Shown: positions 1 through 4,979, numbered from the stretch's first letter. The stretch: DNA of 5,193 bases from JAAAOH01 sp041686235 (GCA_041686235.1 JAWLED010000137.1:1-5193); one strand, 5' to 3'. Notes: generated by a model from the sequence alone, not told the origin. Made by a program: numbers and translations.

Positions 1-12
1 CGCTTCCTGGCA

Positions 13-28
13 GCGCGTGTTAGCGCGC
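13..28. other. GC hairpin downstream of lipoprotein gene
   Basis: GCGCG (13-17) pairs with CGCGC (24-28) around a 6-base loop, just past the stop codon of the minus-strand lipoprotein gene. There is no T-run after it on the minus strand within the window, so it is not a classical intrinsic terminator. It could contribute to transcription termination or be chance in GC-rich DNA. Confidence 0.25.
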
Positions 29-35
29 GTCGGCT

Positions 36-1016
36 TCACGGTACCTGGCCGGTGCTTCTCACCGTGCCGTCCGGGTTGTAAATGACCCAGGAGATACTGT
101 TCTCCGAGGCATCATAGAAGTCCTGCCGGCACTCGTAGGTTCTGTGCAGCTGTTCGCTATAGCGGATAAACGTGACTTCGAGGTCCCCGTTGGGCTTTCG
201 CACCATGATGGTTTGCCGGCAAGTATGGTGGCGCGGCTCGGGAGGTATCGGATCCGCTTCGCAGTCGTACGACGTACTGGTATACGTATAGGTCGCCTTA
301 CGATCGGTACCCCACGGCGTCTTGACGGTAATTTCGTCACTAACCTCGGTCCTCCAGCGCCAACACGGAAGCTCGTTGCAACCGATGCCGGGCTCGAACA
401 TCAACTCCCTACTGGTCCACTTCCAATCCACGTCGGAGGTGTGATTCTGCAGCAGGTAGCCGTAGTCATCGGGGTCGGTGAGGTCCCCGGGGAACAGCAG
501 CTTGCCGGCGGGTCCCTTGTAGTAGACAACCCATTGATCCAATACCTGCGTTCGGCTGTCGGTGACCGTGATATGGGTGCCGTTCTCCTGCCACTGAAAC
601 ACACAAATGTCGGCGGTACCCGTGGAATAGCACTCCGGCTGAGGCTTCGCCGCCGGAAAGACTGAGGAGTACCGTGCCTGCGGGGCGACCGCGTCGGGCT
701 GAAACGATGCGAAGACCTCCTTCAGCTCATCAAGCGCGGGCTCGTCACTGTCCTCAAGCAAGCTCGGCATAACCGGCGCAGCGGCATCACGCCAGGTCAC
801 GATCTCGGCGTCGAAGTCCTCGAAAAGCGCGTCGCAGGTGGCGCTCTGAGGCGGATAGCTCGAACTATCGTCACCGCCGTCCGGGCCGCCGTCACCCGAC
901 CCGTCATCACCCGAACCGTCGCCGTCAGCGCTCGAGTCAAGTGAACATGCAACGAAGCAGAAGAGTAAGACGCCGAATAGCAGTATGACCGCTGCCGCGG
1001 GTCCGTTCCGCTTCAT
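36..1016 (-). CDS. Putative lipoprotein with acidic low-complexity linker and eight mature cysteines
   Basis: This is a 326-residue protein that I cannot assign to a named family. Residues 1-23 form a lipoprotein signal peptide: MKRNG, then a hydrophobic run ending FVAC, with Cys24 as the predicted lipidated residue. The lipobox is slightly off consensus because Phe is at -3. Residues 31-53 are a flexible linker made almost only of Asp, Gly and Ser. The remaining part is rich in aromatic and beta-type residues with cysteines at 61, 129, 138, 213, 218, 252, 266 and 296. That even number suggests disulfides and an exported location. The frame stays open upstream to 1376, but the Met at 1016 is chosen because the signal peptide starts there. 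This ATG has almost no Shine-Dalgarno of its own (AGGG directly abuts it) and overlaps the stop of the upstream mini-ORF, implying translational coupling. Anchoring in the outer membrane or periplasm is inferred; the function is unknown. Confidence 0.8.
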   Translation of the reverse strand: MKRNGPAAAVILLFGVLLFCFVACSLDSSADGDGSGDDGSGDGGPDGGDDSSSYPPQSATCDALFEDFDAEIVTWRDAAAPVMPSLLEDSDEPALDELKEVFASFQPDAVAPQARYSSVFPAAKPQPECYSTGTADICVFQWQENGTHITVTDSRTQVLDQWVVYYKGPAGKLLFPGDLTDPDDYGYLLQNHTSDVDWKWTSRELMFEPGIGCNELPCWRWRTEVSDEITVKTPWGTDRKATYTYTSTSYDCEADPIPPEPRHHTCRQTIMVRKPNGDLEVTFIRYSEQLHRTYECRQDFYDASENSISWVIYNPDGTVRSTGQVP

Positions 1017-1090
1017 CCCTGGGGGTAGAGTGCGTAATTGCCGGCCGCCGGCGGACGCTTCTTTGGCTTTTGCCTCGTTGGTTTTCCCAT
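1013..1090 (-). CDS. Short basic mini-ORF translationally coupled to the lipoprotein gene
   Basis: This is a 25-codon ORF starting MGKPTRQKPKKRPPAAG and ending YALYPQG. Its TGA overlaps the lipoprotein ATG as ATGA. A strong Shine-Dalgarno, AAGGAG (1100-1105), lies 9 bases before the ATG at 1090. A GTG at 1093 (spacing 6) is an equally good start in the same frame, while the ATG at 1099 directly abuts the Shine-Dalgarno. The peptide is strongly basic in its first half and has no signal peptide. It may be a leader peptide whose translation delivers ribosomes to the poorly equipped lipoprotein start, or a small protein in its own right. It is in a different frame from the lipoprotein. It is known only from sequence features; no family was recognised. 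Confidence 0.5.
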   Translation of the reverse strand: MGKPTRQKPKKRPPAAGNYALYPQG

Positions 1091-1099
1091 CACAGGCAT

Positions 1100-1105
1100 C
1101 TCCTT
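1100..1105 (-). promoter_or_regulatory. Ribosome binding site of the mini-ORF
   Basis: On the minus strand this reads AAGGAG, close to the full Shine-Dalgarno consensus, 6 bases from a GTG and 9 from an ATG in the mini-ORF frame. It is the only strong site upstream of the lipoprotein gene, and it lies 84 bases from the lipoprotein ATG. It therefore supports translation beginning at the mini-ORF. Confidence 0.55.
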
Positions 1106-1114
1106 CACACTGAT

Positions 1115-1120
1115 AGTATA
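1115..1120 (-). promoter_or_regulatory. Candidate -10 box for mini-ORF/lipoprotein unit
   Basis: The minus strand reads TATACT, five of six matches to the sigma70 -10 consensus. I see no convincing -35 at the right distance, and a start about 7 bases downstream would leave only a few bases before the AAGGAG site. The promoter may need an activator, or the real start may lie further upstream, towards the divergent regulator gene. Confidence 0.3.
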
Positions 1121-1178
1121 GATCCGGCGGGCTGGGGCGGCGGCTACAGAAATTTATGCAGTTGTGGACGCACGGGTA

Positions 1179-1184
1179 TATAAT
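1179..1184 (+). promoter_or_regulatory. Candidate -10 box of the LuxR-type regulator gene
   Basis: A perfect TATAAT lies 85 bases before the regulator ATG. At 17-base spacing the -35 position (1156-1161, ATGCAG) does not match the consensus, so the promoter may be activator-dependent. It lies inside an alternative longer reading frame beginning at 1156. That argues for the start at 1270, since a message starting near 1191 could not contain an earlier start codon. Confidence 0.4.
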
Positions 1185-1216
1185 AGTAATAGAGGCGTCG
1201 CGCCCCGAAGGGACGA

Positions 1217-1251
1217 GCGGTGGGGGCCTCCGTTGCTGCGCCCCCCGCCGC
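1217..1251 (+). other. GC-rich hairpin in the leader of the LuxR-type gene
   Basis: GGGGGC (1222-1227) pairs with GCCCCC (1240-1245) around a 12-base loop. After a small 1x2 internal loop, GCGG (1217-1220) pairs with CCGC (1248-1251). The structure ends about 10 bases before the AAGGAAG ribosome binding site at 1261-1267, so it could affect translation of the regulator. There is no T-run, so it is not an intrinsic terminator. Confidence 0.4.
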
Positions 1252-1269
1252 AAACGCGGCAAGGAAGCC

Positions 1270-2172
1270 ATGGACACGTGCAGGTTGCCATGGGAGGCAT
1301 TGTTTCGGGCTCTCGAAGCGATGAGCAGCAAGCGATGTCGGATAGACCTTTGCTCCACCGTACTGACTGAGCTCAAATCGCTTGCTCCTTATGAGATGGG
1401 CTACTTCTTTCTCTTCGATACGCGGGGGCGGTTGAGCTGCTGCGAAACGGAGGGCGTCGACGAGCGGCGCAAGCGGCAGTACTTCGACTACTACATGCAG
1501 ATCGACCCGTGTCGCCGTGCCTCCTCGCCTTCCGCGCGGTGCATCCACACGGACTGGAGCCGTTTCTATGACACCGAGTTCTACGTAGATTTCGGCAGGC
1601 CTCAAGGCGTGCGCTACAGCGCGGGGATGCAACTGCATCTCGACACGGGCGCGCTTCTCGGCGTGGTGTTTCTCACACGATCGGGGGAGCCCGACTTTCG
1701 CCCGACGGAGCTCGCCCTGCTCGAGGCCCTCTGTCCCCAGGTGGAGAATCTGGTATCGCTCGTGGTGGCCGCCGAGGACGGGTTGCTTCTCGGGTGGGGT
1801 GCCGGCACCGATAGAGACATCGCCGGTGCAATCCGTCACCGGCTTGGGCCATCAGGCGTGCAAGCTCCTCAGTCCGGCAGTGGGCTCTTGGCCCGTGGAA
1901 CCGAGATGACGGGGAGCGCGGATCCCGTTAGTGCTCCGCACGCTCGAGAGTCCGCTCATCCGCTTAACCGCGAACCGTTGGATCGCCTCTCGTGCCGTGA
2001 GCGCCAGATAGCGGGACTGCTCTGCAGGGGCTACTCGACGAAGGCAGTGGCCTCATCGCTACTAATCAGCCCTGCGACGGTGTATCGGCACGTAAGCAAC
2101 ATTTTCGAGACACTCGGGGTGCATAGCCGCGCCGAGCTCATGGCACTGATATACGATATGGGCCGGCGTTGA
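1270..2172 (+). CDS. LuxR-family transcriptional regulator (N-terminal sensor plus GerE-type HTH)
   Basis: This 300-residue regulator carries a C-terminal LuxR/GerE DNA-binding domain at about residues 238-297. It begins LSCRERQIAGLLCRGYS and runs through the recognition-helix segment SPATVYRHVSNIFETLGV to SRAELMALIYD, all typical of the family. About residues 15-170 form a probable GAF-like or autoinducer-like sensor fold, but I cannot identify the ligand. The absence of a receiver-domain phosphorylation motif argues against a two-component response regulator. Residues 172-235 look like a variable linker. The start at 1270 is preceded by AAGGAAG (1261-1267). The frame is open back to an ATG at 1156, but that segment covers the TATAAT box and leader hairpin and is low in quality. 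The gene diverges from the lipoprotein unit, which makes that unit a plausible target; this is inference. Confidence 0.88.
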   Translation: MDTCRLPWEALFRALEAMSSKRCRIDLCSTVLTELKSLAPYEMGYFFLFDTRGRLSCCETEGVDERRKRQYFDYYMQIDPCRRASSPSARCIHTDWSRFYDTEFYVDFGRPQGVRYSAGMQLHLDTGALLGVVFLTRSGEPDFRPTELALLEALCPQVENLVSLVVAAEDGLLLGWGAGTDRDIAGAIRHRLGPSGVQAPQSGSGLLARGTEMTGSADPVSAPHARESAHPLNREPLDRLSCRERQIAGLLCRGYSTKAVASSLLISPATVYRHVSNIFETLGVHSRAELMALIYDMGRR

Positions 2173-2182
2173 GCGCCGGGCC
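2161..2182 (+). terminator. Weak stem-loop at the end of the LuxR-type gene
   Basis: CGGCG (2164-2168) pairs with CGCCG (2174-2178) around TTGAG, and GGC pairs with GCC outside it after a one-base bulge. The structure spans the TGA stop. G-rich sequence rather than a T-run follows, so termination activity is doubtful. Confidence 0.25.
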
Positions 2183-2226
2183 GGGGGATCGGGCATGCCT
2201 TGCATGCTGAACGGCGCGGTGCGCGG

Positions 2227-2242
2227 CGCGCGGAACCGCGCG
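2227..2242. other. Hairpin between convergent genes
   Basis: CGCGCGG (2227-2233) and CCGCGCG (2236-2242) are perfect inverted repeats separated by AA, giving about six pairs with a GAAC loop. It lies between the ends of the convergent regulator and oxidoreductase genes (2172 and 2275), where a bidirectional terminator would be expected. No T-run follows on either strand. The short interval also holds two GCATGC hexamers at about 2194-2208. Confidence 0.35.
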
Positions 2243-2274
2243 AGACGAGACGGGACGGGGGCTTCAGCTCTTGG

Positions 2275-3006
2275 TCAAGCTCGGCGCCGGGCACCAACGC
2301 GATGCGTGATGCGCGGAAGCATTGCCGCCGCGTGGTCGCGGCCGTTCTCGATTGTCTGCTGCTCGCCGCGAATCTTCAACGCAACGGTGCCGCACACGAA
2401 TATGCCCGGCGTCTTGGTCTCGAGCGTTTTCGGGTCGAAAAGCGGTCGCCCGGTCTGCCGATGAAAGCGCACACCCGCCTCCTTCAGCAACCGNNNNNNN
2501 NNNNNNNNNNNNNNNNNNNNNNNNNNNNNNNNNNNNNNNNNNNNNNNNNNNNNNNNNNNNNNNNNNNNNNNNNNNNNNNNNNNNNNNNNNNNNGCGACGA
2601 TCACGTTTCGCGCGGTGAGCTCGTAGCGTTTCCCATCTCCATTAGCTAAAACTACCCCGTGGCTGCCCTCTCTCGGACGGATTGTAACTGCTCGGGTGTT
2701 GGTCGCAACCTCGAGCCCCGCCCGGCGGGGCGCCGCTTCGAGGTAGGCAAGGTAATCTTCGCGGGTGGGCGAGCTTGTCGGCTCACCGGGGAAGGGCAGC
2801 CCGGGCAAGGTCAGGTTCTCCCGCGCAGAGAACAGGCGAACACCGCGCGGAAAGTTGCGAATGGTTTGCGCCACCAAACCTTCCTCCACGACCCAGGGGC
2901 TCAACCCGTGCCCACGCAGGTGCGCAGCGGCTGCCAATCCGGTCGGCCCCGCCCCCACGACAAGCGCATCGAGGGGAGAACTCCGTGGTATGGTCTCGGT
3001 GCTCAT
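2275..3006 (-). CDS. YpdA-like FAD/NAD(P)H-dependent oxidoreductase (interrupted by assembly gap)
   Basis: The N-terminal part (137 residues) has an FAD-binding Rossmann motif, VVGAGPTGLAAAAHL (about 16-30). Acidic Glu41/42 lie where the FAD ribose is bound, and NFPRGVRLFSARENLTLPG (51-69) follows. The last 72 residues contain TGRPLFDPKTLETKTPGIFV and an IENGRDHA segment. This arrangement matches the YpdA/bacillithiol-disulfide reductase-like group of flavoprotein disulfide reductases, which act on low-molecular-weight thiol disulfides in the cytoplasm. The 100-N run removes the ATG motif and the whole NAD(P)H-binding domain. Known residues total 209 against a usual 320-330, so roughly 110-120 residues are missing. 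The start at 3006 has GGGAG (3013-3017) six bases upstream and a promoter further up. The substrate here is unproven, and other thioredoxin-reductase-like proteins remain possible. Confidence 0.8.
   Translation of the reverse strand: MSTETIPRSSPLDALVVGAGPTGLAAAAHLRGHGLSPWVVEEGLVAQTIRNFPRGVRLFSARENLTLPGLPFPGEPTSSPTREDYLAYLEAAPRRAGLEVATNTRAVTIRPREGSHGVVLANGDGKRYELTARNVIVXXXXXXXXXXXXXXXXXXXXXXXXXXXXXXXXXXRLLKEAGVRFHRQTGRPLFDPKTLETKTPGIFVCGTVALKIRGEQQTIENGRDHAAAMLPRITHRVGARRRA
2494..2593. other. Assembly gap of 100 N inside the oxidoreductase gene
   Basis: Exactly 100 N bases, the conventional placeholder for a scaffold gap of unknown size. Both flanks are coding for the same protein family and in the right order. 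From the usual family length the true gap is probably near 350 bases rather than 100. This is a data artefact, not a biological feature. Confidence 0.95.
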
Positions 3007-3012
3007 ATCCAG

Positions 3013-3017
3013 CTCCC
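3013..3017 (-). promoter_or_regulatory. Ribosome binding site of the YpdA-like gene
   Basis: The minus strand reads GGGAG, six bases before the ATG at 3006. It decides this start over later methionines and agrees with the Rossmann motif beginning about 15 residues in. Confidence 0.6.
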
Positions 3018-3092
3018 GTTCGCTTTGTCTATCAAACAGCTCATAGATTCACCCGTCGCTGTCCTATACAACCCTACTCCCGAACCAGGCGA

Positions 3093-3121
3093 ATAGTAGT
3101 GGCGAATTATGACTCCGTCAA
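3093..3121 (-). promoter_or_regulatory. Sigma70-like promoter of the YpdA-like gene
   Basis: On the minus strand TTGACG (3116-3121, five of six to the -35 consensus) is followed after exactly 17 bases by TACTAT (3093-3098, four of six to the -10 consensus). Transcription would start near 3086, giving a leader of about 80 bases before the ATG at 3006. The stretch 3007-3290 otherwise holds no gene; minus-strand codons from 3170 to 3290 are only an out-of-frame tail of the Fic remnant. Confidence 0.55.
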
Positions 3122-3290
3122 ATGTTGCGGGGTATAACCATAGAGTTCAGCGGAAGTAGTCCACCCGTGTCATCGCCCGGAGAGCCGACTACGAACGGTG
3201 CGAGGCGAGATCACACAAATATGCGGCGGCGGCGCCGGCACAGGCATCGTCGAACAGCCCATCTGCGTGCGCCACGTTCGCGCCAAGAAA

Positions 3291-4094
3291 TCAGACTTTC
3301 TCGGATTCGAACGTCTCCCGGTACAGCGCTTCGAGCTCTCGTGCCTCGCTGTCGCGCAGGCGCGAAAACGATCGTATGCCTCGAGGAACTCGGTCCCTTC
3401 AGGAAGGTCTTTCTCTATCGTCCGCTGCACACAGGAGAAGAGAAACTCCGTATGGGAGGTCGCGTCGAAGAAGCGGTACATATAGACGAAGCCGAATGAG
3501 AGGCAGGCGGCGGCAACCACGGGGTTCACGTTGCCGGATACACCGGTGTTGAATTCTATGAGACCACTCAGAAGGCTTTCCAGATCCTCCGGGCGTGCGC
3601 TTATGTGCTCGGGGATAGGCAAGCCGGTATCGCGGTCATGCTCTCCCATGAAGCCTCCGTGTTCGCGCAGGCCGATGCGTACGAAGCGCATGTCGCCAAT
3701 GACGATCTGTTGCAGGCGCACGAGCTCATCGATATCGAGCGGATTGGTTCCCGCCTCTCCGAGCACACTGCCCCAACGCTGTATCCGATCCTACGGAGGC
3801 TCTTCGCCTTCTATCGTGTAGCTCGCCTTCGAGTCCTTGAGAAGGCGGAACTCCGCTGCCCGCGAGACGACGTCACGCGGGAGGCTTCCCGCCACCTCCT
3901 GTGCCCGTTCACGCAAGTCCTCGGCGAGGTACGCCTCAATCGGTGAGATGTGCCCCCAGGGATGCAGACGGGGCATAACGGGGCGAGAAGAGCTTCCAGC
4001 GCCCCTCCGTATAGACTTTGTGTTTCGAACCTATGGCGCAGAGACGATGGGGAAGCGGCACGCTTAGCGCGTATGCGTCGATGATGGCGCATAG
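3291..4094 (-). pseudogene. Degenerate Fic-family protein (AMP-transferase) gene with several deletions, a nonsense codon and frameshifts
   Basis: Collinear fragments of one Fic-type protein are read on the minus strand. From 4094 one frame gives DAYALSVPLPHRL and GRWKLFSPRYAP, resembling the N-terminal domain of long Fic proteins. From about 3976 a second frame gives HISPIEAYLAEDLRERAQEV and then SYTIEGE, which fits the (S/T)xxxE(G/N) inhibitory motif. A TAG at 3791-3793 interrupts EEPP*DRIQRWG, and the same frame continues through FVRIGLREHGGFMGEHDRDT and HISARPEDLESLL to FGFVYM. Here the catalytic HPFxxGNGR block should follow, but the sequence jumps to the later family segment YRFFDATSHTEFLF. 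Near 3357-3375 the reading shifts frame to LRDSEARELEALYRETFESE and ends at TGA 3291-3293. Intact relatives act by AMPylating target proteins; this copy cannot. Family assignment is strong for the middle and moderate for the N-terminal piece. Confidence 0.8.
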
Positions 4095-4163
4095 CCTGCC
4101 GGAGAGGCCTCTTCGGGAAGCCTCAGACCGTGAAAGACGGTTACGGGAGTTGAAAACGCGTTC

Positions 4164-4187
4164 GGCTCGCCTATCCGAGGCGAAGCC
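4164..4187 (-). terminator. Stem-loop at the vapC stop, possible weak terminator
   Basis: TCGCCT (4167-4172) pairs with AGGCGA (4178-4183) around ATCCG, and GGC (4164-4166) pairs with GCC (4185-4187) with one bulged A. The stem spans the TAG stop of the toxin gene. On the minus strand GAACGCG and then TTTT follow, so the T-run is short and displaced. Weak termination, or protection of the message end, is possible. Confidence 0.35.
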
Positions 4188-4569
4188 CTATTGAATTATA
4201 CTGTCGAATCTCAGCGTCGGCGGTCAGCAACAGGTAGTCTTGCTTGATGCATTGCCAGACGAGTAGGCGATCAAAGGGATCCTTATGCTGTCCCACGTAC
4301 TCAAGCCGATACGAACTCGCCAGTTGCTCTGTAGTCACACCAAGCACGGCAAACCCGGATGCGACGGCTGCATCGACGATCTCTTCAGGGGTGACTCCGG
4401 CAAGGCGAAGTTTGCCAAGACCGAACTTCAGCGATATCTCCCAGAAGCTGATGTTGCTCACGTATTTGGTGTGCTCAGCGTCTTCGAGGATGCCGGCGTG
4501 AGTGGTGGGGACCTTTTCCGGATCAATGAGGCTCCAAATCAAATAGTGAGTATCAACGAGGTAGTTCAC
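4171..4569 (-). CDS. vapC: VapC-like PIN-domain toxin (endoribonuclease)
   Basis: This is a 132-residue PIN-domain protein, the usual length for VapC toxins. It starts with VDTHYLIW, carrying the first catalytic acid Asp6. Next come NISFWEISLK with Glu44, then HKDPFDRLLVWQ with Asp97 and Asp100, and LLTADAEI with Asp118. These form the metal-binding acidic cluster expected of an active single-strand RNase, which in this family typically cleaves tRNA or rRNA. The start codon is GTG, overlapping the antitoxin TGA as GTGA (4566-4569). GGAG sits only one base before it, so translation is probably coupled to the antitoxin, keeping toxin output tied to antitoxin output. All catalytic positions are present, so it appears intact. 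The exact RNA target cannot be read from the sequence. This region is visibly less GC-rich than the regulator region, compatible with horizontal transfer. Confidence 0.88.
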   Translation of the reverse strand: MNYLVDTHYLIWSLIDPEKVPTTHAGILEDAEHTKYVSNISFWEISLKFGLGKLRLAGVTPEEIVDAAVASGFAVLGVTTEQLASSYRLEYVGQHKDPFDRLLVWQCIKQDYLLLTADAEIRQYNSIGLRLG

Positions 4570-4805
4570 TCTCCAAGGAGCTCCGTTGGTGTCATTTTGA
4601 AGTGATCAGTAAACTCTGCAGTAGCGCGACCCTTGAGCTGTCCAAGTTTGACTCTGTTGGTCTGCCGGTACGCCGAATACGGTATAAGCACCGCGACGTT
4701 TTCCCGCTTCTTGCCGTAAGAGATGACGATCTCTTCGCCGTTTTGGACTTGTTTCACAATGTCGGAAAAGCGCGCTTTCAACTCCCCGATCTGCATCGTT
4801 TTCAT
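4566..4805 (-). CDS. Phd/YefM-family antitoxin partner of the PIN toxin
   Basis: This 79-residue protein has the Phd/YefM layout. The N-terminal half, MQIGELKARFSDIVKQVQNG then EEIVISYGKKRENVAVLIP (about residues 4-42), forms the dimeric DNA-binding fold. The C-terminal tail, KLGQLKGRATAEF to MTPTELLGE (53-79), is the usual toxin-wrapping region ending in an LLG motif. Such proteins neutralise the PIN toxin by direct contact and repress their own promoter. Its stop overlaps the toxin start by four bases, the standard antitoxin-first order. The ATG at 4805 has a GGAA three bases upstream; a second ATG at 4796 is possible but has no better ribosome site. Repeats upstream (4825-4849) are candidate operator sites. 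Confidence 0.88.
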   Translation of the reverse strand: MKTMQIGELKARFSDIVKQVQNGEEIVISYGKKRENVAVLIPYSAYRQTNRVKLGQLKGRATAEFTDHFKMTPTELLGE

Positions 4806-4811
4806 GTTTCC

Positions 4812-4840
4812 AAGTTACTGACGAGTCAATTACTTGTCAA
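4812..4840 (-). promoter_or_regulatory. vapBC promoter
   Basis: On the minus strand TTGACA (4835-4840, perfect -35) is followed after exactly 17 bases by TAACTT (4812-4817), which keeps the key T, A and final T of the -10 box. The predicted start, about 7 bases on, falls at or next to the antitoxin ATG (4803-4805), giving a nearly leaderless message. A second TTGACA occurs 8 bases further upstream (4843-4848) but has no -10 partner. Confidence 0.6.
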
Positions 4841-4849
4841 GTTGTCAAG
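4825..4849. repeat. Tandem GTCAA repeats and palindrome over the vapBC -35 (candidate antitoxin operator)
   Basis: TTGTCAAG occurs twice in perfect tandem (4834-4841 and 4842-4849). A third GTCAA lies at 4825-4829, within TGACGAGTCA (4819-4828), itself a 4-2-4 inverted repeat. ACTTGTCAAGT (4832-4842) is a perfect 5-1-5 palindrome. The cluster covers the -35 box, the expected place for self-repression by a Phd/YefM antitoxin or its toxin complex. Confidence 0.5.
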
Positions 4850-4979
4850 AAAAGCGCTCACAAGGAGGCCGAAACCGCCGCAGGATCTCTTCGAGCGATC
4901 CCGCAAGCTGCTGTAGAGCCGGGAGTCTATCTTCTCCGAACACCACCTCTGACCGCATCCGCGAAAAAACCACTCTGTT

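Noticed and set aside
144..665. Plus-strand reading frame opposite the lipoprotein
   Set aside because: It is a shadow of the lipoprotein gene, which has a signal peptide and a coherent cysteine pattern on the other strand.
1156..1269. Upstream extension of the LuxR-type reading frame to the ATG at 1156
   Set aside because: The added 38 residues are low-complexity basic sequence, cover a TATAAT box and a leader hairpin, and the ATG at 1270 has a good AAGGAAG site.
1017..1376. Upstream extension of the lipoprotein reading frame
   Set aside because: It would place the signal peptide in the middle of the protein and run through the intergenic region and into the regulator gene.
1144..1839. Long minus-strand reading frame opposite the LuxR-type gene
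   Set aside because: It is antisense to a well-recognised regulator; its openness is a by-product of GC-rich codon use.
2494..2593. N run considered as a possible insertion or repeat
   Set aside because: It is exactly 100 N between two halves of one protein family, the standard scaffold placeholder, and no biology can be read from it.
3170..3290. C-terminal tail of the minus-strand frame that continues past the Fic remnant
   Set aside because: It is out of frame with the recognisable Fic C terminus, has no family character and is simply the sequence read before a chance stop.
4104..4124. AGGCCTC...GAAGCCT imperfect hairpin considered as a terminator or attachment site
   Set aside because: The stem has a mismatch, no T-run follows and no matching second copy was seen, so there is no support for either role.
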